From assembly GCF_011193355.1 (NCBI RefSeq), contig NZ_CP049780.1, positions 134,072-198,071 on the forward strand: 64,000 nucleotides of DNA, written 5' to 3'. This stretch comes from Streptomyces sp. JB150. Lineage in GTDB: Bacteria > Actinomycetota > Actinomycetes > Streptomycetales > Streptomycetaceae. The translations under genes and the position numbers were made by a program. The notes below the pieces were generated by a model that was not told the DNA's origin, did no database searches, and worked only from the letters and a program-made list of their open reading frames with translations. Below, piece by piece: positions 49,797 through 58,800 of the stretch. Position 1 is the first letter of the stretch, and each line of letters opens with the position of its first letter.

Positions 49797-50825
49797 ATGC
49801 CCCGCACCACCCCGCCCCGCCCCCTCGACGTGGAGGCGGTCTTCCCGGAACTGACCGCGTTGCGCCGCACCGCGACCCGGCTGCACCCGCGGCGCGGCAC
49901 GCCCACGGTCCGGGACAGCTCGGTGGGGGGACCGATGCTGTGGCCGGCCGACGAGCCCTGGCCCGCCTGCGCTCACGCACACCAGCGCGGCAGCGGTCAT
50001 CGGTACGCCGAGGTGGTGCGCGCGCGGGAGATCCTGGAGCGGGCCTGGCGGCGTGATCCGCGATCGGGCCCGAACGCCGGGGAGGCCGACGAGCTCTCCC
50101 GCTTCAAGCGTGGCCGGCACGCACCGCACCTGGCCGACACCGACCCCATCCCCCTGATCGGCGTGGCCCAGCTGTACCGGCGGGACGTACCCGGTCTGCC
50201 CGACACGGGAGCGGGGGACGTGCTCCAGGTGTTCTGGTGCCCCTTCGAACGGCATGGGGAGAGCGGCCACGAAATGCACGTCGAACTCAGGTGGCGACAC
50301 TCGCGGGGCATCGGCACGCCGCTCGCGGAGCAGCCGTTCCCCGAGGTCGTCGGCCGCCCGGAACTCGTCCCGTCGCCGTGCGTTCTCCACCCCGAAGCAG
50401 TCGTCGAGTACCCGTGGTTCGAAGACCTTCCCGAGGATCTGCGGGAGCGTATCGAAGCGTGGGAGACGCCGCGGGAGGACGGCCACGACCAGGCCGGGGA
50501 GGAGGGCGAGGGCGGGGTCGAGCGGTACGCCTTCGACCTGTCCACGGCCCCCGGCTGGAAGGTCGGCGGCTGCATCGCCTGGAACCTCACCGGACCCACG
50601 CGCCTGACCTGCCCGGTGTGCGCAGCGCGGCTGACCCCGCTGCTCACCGTGGACCGGCGCGAGTGGGACGCGGGCACCACCGGCTGGATACCCGATCAGG
50701 ACCGGGACGCCGTCCACGTCATGGATGCCAACGTGCCGACGGGCGTCTCACCGGGGCGGGGCCGGCTGATCATCGCCGTGTGCCCCCGCGACCCGCACCA
50801 CCCGTTCCGCCTGGTCACCCAATGA
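49797..50825 (+). CDS. DUF1963 (YwqG-like) family protein
   Basis: This 342-aa soluble protein has features of DUF1963: TPTVRDSSVGGPMLWPADEPWP near the N-terminus, PLIGVAQLYRRDVPGLP, DVLQVFWCPFERHG, KVGGCIAWNLTGPTRLTCPVCAARLTPLLTVD (with a CxxC pair) and RLIIAVCPRDPHHPF at the end. The function of the family is unknown; many members lie near toxin or immunity-like genes. GAGGAGG lies 9 nt before the ATG. It precedes the NB-ARC gene by 106 bp and may be transcribed with it. Confidence 0.8.
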   Translation: MPRTTPPRPLDVEAVFPELTALRRTATRLHPRRGTPTVRDSSVGGPMLWPADEPWPACAHAHQRGSGHRYAEVVRAREILERAWRRDPRSGPNAGEADELSRFKRGRHAPHLADTDPIPLIGVAQLYRRDVPGLPDTGAGDVLQVFWCPFERHGESGHEMHVELRWRHSRGIGTPLAEQPFPEVVGRPELVPSPCVLHPEAVVEYPWFEDLPEDLRERIEAWETPREDGHDQAGEEGEGGVERYAFDLSTAPGWKVGGCIAWNLTGPTRLTCPVCAARLTPLLTVDRREWDAGTTGWIPDQDRDAVHVMDANVPTGVSPGRGRLIIAVCPRDPHHPFRLVTQ

Positions 50826-50931
50826 GAGCGCCGGGTTCACTCAATGAGAGCGCCGCGTGCTTGCTCGCCCACACCGTGCGGCAGGCACCGCATACCTGTC
50901 GGGGCGTCACGTTTCAGGGCACGATGGTCGT

Positions 50932-53304
50932 GTGAGCCGGGACACGTACGGTGGGGATCGGATCGACTTCAGTAATGGGACATTCCGGGGTGAGGCGATC
51001 GGGAAGAAGGTGGAGCACCACCACTACGGACCCATGCCGCGCGTAGAGGACGCGCTTCCGCCGTCGGCGGTCGGGTTCACCGGGCGGGAGGAGGAACTCG
51101 CCTCGCTGCTGGCGGCGTTGGCACCCGCCGGTGCCGGACGGACCGCGGTCCCGGTCCTCGCAGTGACCGGGCTGGGGGGTGTGGGGAAGACCGCGCTGGC
51201 GGTGCGCGCCGCTCACGTGGCGCGGGAGCATGGCTGGTTCCCGGGCGGCGCGCTGTTCGTCGACTGTCACGGCTACGACGAGACACCCGCCGGGCCCGAA
51301 CAGTTGCTGGAGGCCCTGCTGCGTGCCCTGGGGGTGGCGGCCGCGCATGTGCCGGGCACGCTGGACGAGCGGGCGGGGCTGTACCGCTCGGTGCTGGCCG
51401 AGCGGGGTCGCACGAGCGGCCCGGTGCTGGTCCTGGTCGACAACGCCTCGCATCCGGGGCAGGTCAGGCCACTGCTGCCCGGCCACACCGCGCACCGGGT
51501 ACTGGTCACCTCGCGTGACACCATGCCTCAGCTCGGCGCCCACCTGTTCCGTCTGGACGTACTCCGGCCGGAGGCGGCGCGGGACGTCCTGCACCGCGCG
51601 CTGCACACGGCCGGTCCCGGTGACCGACGCGTCGCGGACGATCCCGACGCAAGCGGGCGGCTGTGCGAACTGTGCGGGCGGCTGCCCCTGGCTCTGCAGA
51701 TCGCCGCCGCCCTGCTGGTCGCCGATCCGGGCAAGCCGGTGGCGGAACTCGTGTCGGAGCTGGTCGGTTCCACCACACTGCTCGATCACCTGGACGACGG
51801 CGAGCGAGGCGTGCGGGCCGCCTTCGACCTGTCGTACCGCCGCCTGGATCCGCAGGCCGCCCGGCTTTTCCGGCTCCTGGCGCTCGCGCCGGGATCGGAG
51901 ACGAGCGACGAAGCGATCACCGTGCTCTCCGGAGCCCGAGCTGGAGACGAGCCCGGAGCCGGAGACGAGGCCGGGGCCGGAGACGGGGCCGGAGACGGAG
52001 ACGGATCGCGGCTGCCCTCGGAATCGGGTCCGGAACCGGGAGCCGGTGCCGTGCCCCGCCGGGAGCTGAACGTGCTGGTCCGCGCCCACCTGGTCGCACC
52101 AGGCAGTGTGCGGGGCTGCTGGACCCTGCACGACCTGGTCCGGGCCTACGCGCTGGACCAGGTGTCCCGGCAGGAGTCGCTGCGGGAGGAGGGCGGGCGG
52201 GCGCGGGCCCGGCTCCTCGCCCACTACCAGCGGCGGGCCGAGGCGGCCGACTGGTTCCTGCAGGCCCGGGCCGGCCGGGCCCCGACGTCCGGCTTCGGCG
52301 GACACGAGGACGCGCTGCGCTGGCTCGACCGCGAGCGCACCGGCCTCGTCTCCGCCGCGCTGTGGGCGGCCGACCCCGCCCACGCCCGGGACGGACTGGA
52401 GCTGGCACTGCGCCTGCACGGATACCTCAACTGGCGGCGGTACTTCGACGACGCCGTGACCGTCTTCCGGTGTGCCGCGCGGACGGCGGACGCGCTGCGC
52501 GACGGCCTCAGCGCGGGCAAGGCGTGGAACCGTCTCGGTCTGGCACTGCGCAACAACCGCAGAATCGAGGAGGCCGTCGCGGCGCACACACGAGCCTGCG
52601 AGATCCACCGCACGCGCGGCGACCGGCTCGAGGAGGGCCTCTCCTGGGACATGCTGGGGATCGCCCTGACCGAGGCGCGCGCCTACGACGAGGCGCTCGC
52701 GGCCCATGAACGCGCCCGTGAGCTGGTACGCGCGTGCGGGCAGCCCCAGGCGGAGGCGTCGGCCTGGAACAACCTCGGGCGCACCCTGTTCCTGCTCGGC
52801 CGCTTCGACGAGTCGATCGTCGCCCTGAGCCGAGCCCGTGACATGTTCCACGCGGTCGGCGACCGGTTGCGCGAGACCACCGCGACGAACAACCTCGGGC
52901 GCTCCTTCCGCGAGACCGGGCGCCTGGAGGAGGCCCTCGCGGCGCACACCGCCGCCCGGGCGGTCTTCGAGGAGCTGGGCACCCGTGAACGTCTCGCCAC
53001 GGCGTGGAACGACTCCGGGACCGCGCTGGCCGCGCTGGGCCGGTGCGGCGAGGCCGTCGACGCGCATCTGACCGCCGTACGGGAGTACGAGGACCTGCGC
53101 GACCGGCATCGGCAGGCGCAGGCGGACAACGACCTGGGGATCACCCTCCGGCGTGCCGGCCGCCACGCGGAGGCGCGCGACGCGCATCTCGAAGCCCTGC
53201 GCCTGTTCCGGGAGCTCGCCGACCTGCACGGGGAGAGGGAGACGCTCGAACTCCTCGGCGTCGTGGAGCGCGGCGAACGGCTCGGGACCGCGGAGCACCG
53301 GTGA
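50932..53304 (+). CDS. NB-ARC STAND NTPase with TPR array
   Basis: This 790-aa protein has a short leader (GDRIDFSNGTFRGEAIGK) seen in many Streptomyces NB-ARC proteins, an NB-ARC ATPase with P-loop GLGGVGKTA (80-88), RNBS-like VLVLVDNAS, TSRDT and GLPLAL-like GRLPLALQIA, a winged-helix region interrupted by a Gly/Asp/Glu repeat (about 350-365), and at least six tetratricopeptide units (about 520-780; AWNRLGLALRNNRRIEEAVAAHTRA pattern). No ribosome site precedes the GTG; a CACGAT box about 10 nt upstream suggests a leaderless transcript. It overlaps the radical SAM gene by 4 bp. NB-ARC/TPR proteins are regular partners of FxSxx-COOH peptide systems. Confidence 0.88.
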   Translation: MSRDTYGGDRIDFSNGTFRGEAIGKKVEHHHYGPMPRVEDALPPSAVGFTGREEELASLLAALAPAGAGRTAVPVLAVTGLGGVGKTALAVRAAHVAREHGWFPGGALFVDCHGYDETPAGPEQLLEALLRALGVAAAHVPGTLDERAGLYRSVLAERGRTSGPVLVLVDNASHPGQVRPLLPGHTAHRVLVTSRDTMPQLGAHLFRLDVLRPEAARDVLHRALHTAGPGDRRVADDPDASGRLCELCGRLPLALQIAAALLVADPGKPVAELVSELVGSTTLLDHLDDGERGVRAAFDLSYRRLDPQAARLFRLLALAPGSETSDEAITVLSGARAGDEPGAGDEAGAGDGAGDGDGSRLPSESGPEPGAGAVPRRELNVLVRAHLVAPGSVRGCWTLHDLVRAYALDQVSRQESLREEGGRARARLLAHYQRRAEAADWFLQARAGRAPTSGFGGHEDALRWLDRERTGLVSAALWAADPAHARDGLELALRLHGYLNWRRYFDDAVTVFRCAARTADALRDGLSAGKAWNRLGLALRNNRRIEEAVAAHTRACEIHRTRGDRLEEGLSWDMLGIALTEARAYDEALAAHERARELVRACGQPQAEASAWNNLGRTLFLLGRFDESIVALSRARDMFHAVGDRLRETTATNNLGRSFRETGRLEEALAAHTAARAVFEELGTRERLATAWNDSGTALAALGRCGEAVDAHLTAVREYEDLRDRHRQAQADNDLGITLRRAGRHAEARDAHLEALRLFRELADLHGERETLELLGVVERGERLGTAEHR

Positions 53305-54431
53305 GGCGGCCACCGCACCGGGCGCGGCTGGCGAGGACCAGCTCCCTGGTGCTGCTCCAGCCGACCCCGCTGTGCAACCTCGACTGCCGTTACTGCTACC
53401 TGCCCTCCCGCGGGCTCGCCCGCGTCATGTCCCACGAGGTCGCCGACGCCGTCGCGGACACCGTCGGCGCGTGGTCGGAGCACCACCCGGTGACGGTGCT
53501 GTGGCACGGCGGCGAGCCGCTCACCGCGGGCGTGTCCCGCCTGCGGGGGCTGCTGGACCGCTTTCCCCCCGGCCGCGAGCACCCCGTGCGGCACTCCGTG
53601 CAGACCAATGCCTCGCTGATCGACGAGGCCTGGTGCCGGCTGTTCGCGGAGCGCCGGATCAGGGTCTCCGTCAGTGTCGACGGTCCGGGCCCCGGTTCCG
53701 CACGGCGCGACCGCGCCGGGCGGGACGCCACCGACCGCGCGCTGCGCGGCATCGCGCTGCTCAGGGAACACGGCATCGCGTTCGGTGCCATCGCCGTCGT
53801 GAGCGACCCCTCCCCGCACAAGGCGGCCGAGCTGCATGAGTGGTTCGCCGCTCTCGGCTGCCGGGTGCTGGGAGTCAACCTGGTGGAACGCAAGGGCGTG
53901 AACGCCTCGGCCGTGCGCGACGACGAGAACGTCGCGGAGTTCTGGGCCACGCTGGCCGCCCGCGGGCGCGCCGACCGCTCCCTGTCCCTGCGCGACCTCG
54001 AGCACGCCTGGCGGTACGTCAGGGCGGAGCTGGCCGGCGTGGCCCGGCGGTGGGCCGATCAGCCGCTCGATCCGCTGCCGATGGTCACCTGGGACGGGCA
54101 GGTGGTCGTCCTCAGTCCGGACCTCGCGGGTTTCTCCTCCGCGCGCCACGGGCCGTTCACGGTCGGCGACGTACAGGAGCGGGGGCTGGCCGGCTGCCTG
54201 GCCCGCGCCGAGGAGACGCCCTGGGTCGCCGAGGCCCTCGACGGGGTCGACGCCTGTCGCGCAGGGTGCGGCCTGTTCGCGTACTGCCGTGGCGGGCAGG
54301 CTGCCAACAAGCATTTCGAGACCGGCCGGCTGGACGCCACCGAGACCGTCTTCTGCCGGAACAGCAGGAAGCTCCTGATGGAGGGACTGATACGCGATGC
54401 GGAACGAGTCGCCGGAACCGGCCCGGGCTGA
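53301..54431 (+). CDS. Radical SAM/SPASM peptide maturase, FxsB/GrrM-like
   Basis: This 376-aa enzyme has the 4Fe-4S radical SAM site C25-x3-C29-x2-C32 (PTPLCNLDCRYCYLPS), GGEPL for SAM binding, and a C-terminal SPASM-like Cys set: DACRAGCGLFAYCRGG then NKHFETGRLDATETVFCR. That tail pattern (C..GC..F..C.GG...NK..E.G....TET..C) is shared by FxsB, GrrM and OscB, which form cyclophane or related crosslinks in ribosomal peptides. Here one residue of the usual CGGG is changed to CRGG. The GTG start overlaps the NB-ARC stop, and the small peptide gene overlaps its 3' end by 35 bp. The modification is unknown. Confidence 0.88.
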   Translation: MRRPPHRARLARTSSLVLLQPTPLCNLDCRYCYLPSRGLARVMSHEVADAVADTVGAWSEHHPVTVLWHGGEPLTAGVSRLRGLLDRFPPGREHPVRHSVQTNASLIDEAWCRLFAERRIRVSVSVDGPGPGSARRDRAGRDATDRALRGIALLREHGIAFGAIAVVSDPSPHKAAELHEWFAALGCRVLGVNLVERKGVNASAVRDDENVAEFWATLAARGRADRSLSLRDLEHAWRYVRAELAGVARRWADQPLDPLPMVTWDGQVVVLSPDLAGFSSARHGPFTVGDVQERGLAGCLARAEETPWVAEALDGVDACRAGCGLFAYCRGGQAANKHFETGRLDATETVFCRNSRKLLMEGLIRDAERVAGTGPG

Positions 54432-54615
54432 GGACCGCGTACGGTCCCCGGGCGCCGGCCTGTTCGCCCTGTTCCCGCTGCCGGACGCCGAGGTGTGCGA
54501 GGAGTGCGGCGACACCGCGTGCGCGCACGCCTCCACGCTCTACTCGGGTGCCACCGAACCTCCGATCCGGGGCCACCTCGATGACACCGTGACCGGACAG
54601 GACGGGCTGGAGTGA
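54397..54615 (+). CDS. Small Cys/His peptide, candidate substrate of the radical SAM enzyme
   Basis: This 72-aa peptide starts inside the radical SAM gene (GAGGGA about 10 nt upstream) and is the last gene of the triplet. It has an acidic leader-like N-terminus, a hydrophobic GAGLFALFPLPD segment, a CxxCx4CxH cluster (C34, C37, C42, H44) and a polar tail with Y49, H60 and TVTGQDGLE. It lacks the FxSxx C-terminus of FxsA. It may be a RiPP precursor, or a small metal-binding partner protein. I do not recognise a family. Confidence 0.65.
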   Translation: MRNESPEPARAEDRVRSPGAGLFALFPLPDAEVCEECGDTACAHASTLYSGATEPPIRGHLDDTVTGQDGLE

Positions 54616-55037
54616 CCTGACACCGGGGGATGCGGACGGCCACGCCCCGCCCGGCCGGAGCACGCCTGCGCGAACGTCGTCGTACGCGCGGCCGCGCGCT
54701 GCCCATCCGCCCCGGGACCGCGCTCTGGAGCATGAGCCGAGGAAGGGGCCAGGACCAGGTCCGGGGCCCTCCGGCCGGCACGGGCGAACGCATGCGGGCC
54801 GACGGAGTTACCGTTGAGGAACCGGGAGTTTTCCGTACGCCGCCTCCCAGGTCGACGTCGGTCCCGGCGCATCACGCAACCGGGCCGCGCACGATGGCCC
54901 GGGGACAGGGGACGCGACATGACGGCGCCCATCGATCCGCCCGGCCGCACCCGGACGAGCCCCCTTCACGACGAGAGCCGCCCGCTCCCCTTGCCGGGCG
55001 TCGCGCGGTGTCCGGCCGATCGACCGAGGTGATCGCC
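54616..55037. other. Intergenic region before the Asp23 gene
   Basis: In these 422 bp the reading frames are open because of the high GC content but are Arg/Pro-rich and lack ribosome sites or domains. I see no gene, repeat or clear hairpin. The promoter of the Asp23-DUF6131 unit should be here. Confidence 0.5.
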
Positions 55038-55520
55038 ATGACGGAGAACAGCACCGGCACCGGTCCGGGCAACCGGTCCGACACCGGCGTGAGCGCGCTG
55101 CAGGGGCGCACCGGGGCCGGCGCTCCGGCGGAGACCCGGGGGAAGACCAGCATCGCGGACGGCGTGGTGGCCAAGATCGCGGGCCTGGCCGCCCGCGAGG
55201 TGCCGGGCATCCACAGCCTCGGCGGAGGCATGACCCGCGCTCTGGGAGCCATGCGCGACCGCGTGCCCGGCGGGAGCGGGGGTGTCACCCGGGGCGTGAG
55301 CGTGGAGGTCGGGGAACGGCAGGCCGCCGTCGACCTGGACATGGTCGTCGAGTACGGGGTCTCGATCGTCGACGTGGCCGGTGACGTGCGCTCCAACGTG
55401 ATCGACGCGGTGGAGCGGATGACGGGCCTGGAGGTCGTCGAGGTGAACGTCGCCGTGGGCGACGTGCACCTCCCCGACGAGGAGGAGGAGACCGCACCGG
55501 ACGAGGGGCGTGTGAGGTGA
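55038..55520 (+). CDS. Asp23/Gls24 family envelope stress protein
   Basis: This 160-aa protein has a typical Asp23 core: KTSIADGVVAKIAGLAAREVPGIHSLG, then VSVEVGERQAAVDLDMVVEYGVSIVDVAGDVRSNVIDAVERMTGLEVVEVNVAVGDVHL. The protein lies at the membrane in Staphylococcus through an anchor partner and is induced by alkaline or osmotic stress. GAGGTGATC lies before the ATG. The tiny membrane protein 85 bp downstream could be its anchor (inference). Confidence 0.92.
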   Translation: MTENSTGTGPGNRSDTGVSALQGRTGAGAPAETRGKTSIADGVVAKIAGLAAREVPGIHSLGGGMTRALGAMRDRVPGGSGGVTRGVSVEVGERQAAVDLDMVVEYGVSIVDVAGDVRSNVIDAVERMTGLEVVEVNVAVGDVHLPDEEEETAPDEGRVR

Positions 55521-55605
55521 GCCGCCAGGGTGCGCACCGGGCCCCGCCCGCCTCGTCGATCACCGCTGTCAGCGGGGGAAACCACAGCCCGCAAAGGGAG
55601 ACATC

Positions 55606-55761
55606 ATGATCATCTTGGGCGTCATTCTGCTCATTGTCGGCTTCGTGACCGGCATCTCGATCCTGTGGACCATAGGCATCGTCCTGGTGGTCATCGGCGC
55701 GATCCTGTGGATCCTCGGCGGCATGGGGCACGCCGTCGCCGGCCGCCGCCACTATTGGTGA
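55606..55761 (+). CDS. DUF6131 small membrane protein
   Basis: This 51-aa protein is almost wholly hydrophobic: two transmembrane helices (IILGVILLIVGFVTGISIL and WTIGIVLVVIGAILWILGG) and a basic HAVAGRRHYW tail. It matches the DUF6131 pattern common in actinobacteria, often next to stress genes. AAAGGGAG lies about 6 nt before the ATG. Its function is unknown. Confidence 0.85.
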   Translation: MIILGVILLIVGFVTGISILWTIGIVLVVIGAILWILGGMGHAVAGRRHYW

Positions 55762-55859
55762 ACGACCACGTCCGGGCCCGCGGCCGTGGAGGGTTCGCTC
55801 CCCGCCGCGGGCCGCGCGCTGGTGCGCGCGGGACTCGTGAGCGGCCCACCCCGGAGCAG

Positions 55860-58800
55860 ATGTCCGATTTGCCCGACTATCCTGGTTCTGTGGAGCCGTA
55901 CCCCCCTCCTTCGGGCAGCGGTCGCGACGACGGGGCGCTGCCGGAGACCGGCGTGCGCCCGGAGATCCTCGCTTCCTGGCAGCGCTCGCAGACTCTCGGC
56001 ATCGACCGGGAGCGGGCCGACCTGCCCATCGAGAGCGACCTGGATCCCGACTCCCGGCTGATCAGGGCCGCGACGCCGGTCCTGGACCACCTCTACGAAC
56101 GGTTCTTCGGCATCCCGGTGACCGTGGCGCTGGCCGACTCCCGGGCCAACATCGTCGACCGGTGGGGCGACCCGGCGGGGCTGCGGCTGATGGACGCCGC
56201 CTCCCTGGTGCCGGGCGCCAATGTCGACGAGCGGTTCATGGGGACCAGCAGCGTCAGCATGGTGCTGAGCACCAGGGCGCCGTTCGTGGTCGTCGGTCAC
56301 GAACACTTCCTGCACGAGCTGAAGGAGCTCACCTGTATGGCCGCGCCGGTGCGCGACCCGGTGGGCGGCACCGTGCGCGGTGCGGTCAACCTGTCCGTGC
56401 CACGCGAGCTGGCCAACCCCGCGATGGCCCTGGTGCTCCAGGACGCCACCGAGCGCATCGAGGAACGACTGCTGGAGCTGAGCACGGCCCGTGAGCGCCA
56501 GCTCATGCACTCCTTCCGCCAGGCCAGGGAGCGCGGCGGGCGCGCCGAGCTGAAGGTCGGTTCGGGGCAGCTGTTCCGGTCCGGCGCACCGGCGCCCCGG
56601 CTGACCCCGCAGGAGCGGCTGATCCTGCTGGAGCGTGCCGTCGAGCTGATCTCCTCCACGGACGAGACGTTCGCCGAGGTGCCCCTCGCGGGCAGCCGCA
56701 CGGCCGTACTGCGCCGCCGGGAGCTGCACCACGGCGACGCGGAGGGCGCGGCGGTCGAGGTCAGCTTCGAGGACACCCGTGCCAGGAGTTCAGCGGGCGG
56801 GGGCACACGGCCGGGGACGGGTGCGGGGGCGGGACCGGGGACCGGGCAGCCGGGCCGGGCCACCGCCGCCGCTCCCGACGGGCGGCATGTGCCCCTCCTC
56901 GGACGTCCCGCCGAGGCGGCCGGGACGACGGTTTCCGGTACGACGGCGGAAGCGCCGGCCGCGGAAGCGCAGGCCACCCGTCCGCCCGCCGAACGCCCGC
57001 ACACCGCCGAGCCGCACACCGCGCACCCGCCCACCACCGAAGGAAATGGGCCCACCGCAGAAGGGCACACCCCGCAAGCGCACACCGCAGAAGGACAGGC
57101 CCCGCAAACACCCACCCCGGAAGCCCAGGCGCCGGCACAACCGGCTGCCGGGGAGTCCGCGGACGCGGAAGCCTCCCTCGCCGCTCCTGCCGACGCCTGG
57201 CTGCTGCTCGTGGGGGAGCCCGGCGTCGGCCGGCTGGCGGCCGAGGCGCGCGGGCGGCTGTCCCTGCTGAACGAGGCGGGCGCCCGGCTCGGCACCACCC
57301 TGGACATGCGGCGCACCGCCGAGGAACTGGCGGAGATCGCCGTGCCGCGCTTCGCCGACCTGGTCGTCGTCGACCTGGTGGAGGGCGTCCTGGCGGGCGA
57401 GGAGCCACCGCGCGGACGGCTGGGCCCGGACGTGGCGCTGCGCCGGGTGGCCGCCCGGACGGACATGGACCCCCGCACCTCCCCCACTGCGCTCAGCTCC
57501 CCCACCCCGCCCACCTCCCCGTCCGCCCTCGCCTCACCGTCTTCCCCCGGCACCCCGGCCTCCGCCCACACCGCGGCCTCCCCCCACGCCCGGATCGCCT
57601 CCGCCGCGGCGATCGACGGCGTGGACGAGCCCGTCGGCTACCCCGCAGGCACGCCCCAGGCCCGGTGCCTGGAGACGGGTGTGCCGGTCACGGACTCGGT
57701 GGTGACCGCCGCCCTGGCCGGGCACCCGGGCGACCAAGTGCACCCCGTCGGCCTGCTGGGCGAGGGCGAGCACTCGTTCCTGTGCGCTCCGCTGTCCGCG
57801 CGCGGGTCGGTCCTGGGCCTGGCGGGGTTCTACCGCCGCGGCAGGTCGAGGCCGTTCGAGCAGGACGACCTGACGCTGGCGGGCGAGCTGGCGGCGCGTG
57901 CCGCCATCAGCGTGGACAACGCGCGCCGCTACCGCCGGGAGCACCAGGCCTCGCTCACCCTGCAGCGCAGCCTGCTGCCGCGCGCCCTCCCCCGGCTGAC
58001 GGCGGTCGACCTCGCTTCCCGTTATCTGCCCGCGGACGTCAGGGCCGGGGTGGGCGGGGACTGGTTCGACGTGATCCCGCTGTCCGGGATGCGCGTGGCG
58101 CTGGTCGTCGGGGACGTGCCCGGCAACGGCCTCCAGGCGGCGGCCACCATGGGCCGGCTGCGTACGGCGGTGCGGACGCTGGCCGGGCTCGACCTGCTGC
58201 CCGAGGAGGTACTGGCGCACCTGGACGACCTGGTCAGCCGTACCCCCGGCGATTCGGCGGACGAGCTGGACCCGGCGACCGGGGCGACCTGCCTGTACGC
58301 GATCTTCGACCCGGTGTCCTGCCGGTGCACGGCCGCACGGGCCGGCCATCCGCCGCCCGCGGTGCTGACACCGGACGGGACGGCGCGGCTGATGGACCTT
58401 CCGGTCGGTCCCCCGCTCGGGCTCGGCGGGATCCAGCCGTACGAGTCCGCCGGCGTCGACCTGCCCGACGGCAGCCTGCTGACGATGTACACCGATGGCC
58501 TGCTCAAGGAGGGCCGCGGGTACGGCGACACCGACGCGCGCACCGGGCGGCTGCTGGCCTCGCTGAGTGAGGCGGGGCCGGCGCTGGAGGACATCTGCGA
58601 CCGGGTCGCCGGCACCCTCCCGCCGGGCGGTCCGTACGATGACGTGGCTCTGCTGCTGGCCCGGGTGCACGCGCTGCCCGAGGACCGCGTGGCGTCGTGG
58701 GAGTTCCCGTCGGAGCCCTCCGCCGTGGCGCGGGCGCGGGAGGTCACGCGTGCCCAACTCGCCGCCTGGGGCATGTCGGAGCTGGACTTCAACACCGGAC

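Noticed and set aside
50857..50931. Earlier start for the NB-ARC protein
   Set aside because: The upstream residues are not typical of the family, whose proteins begin just before GDRIDF; the GTG at 50932 with a promoter-like box nearby fits better.
54814..55032. 72-codon frame as an extra small gene before Asp23
   Set aside because: It is Arg/Pro-rich, lacks a ribosome site and any recognisable motif, and looks like chance coding in GC-rich DNA.
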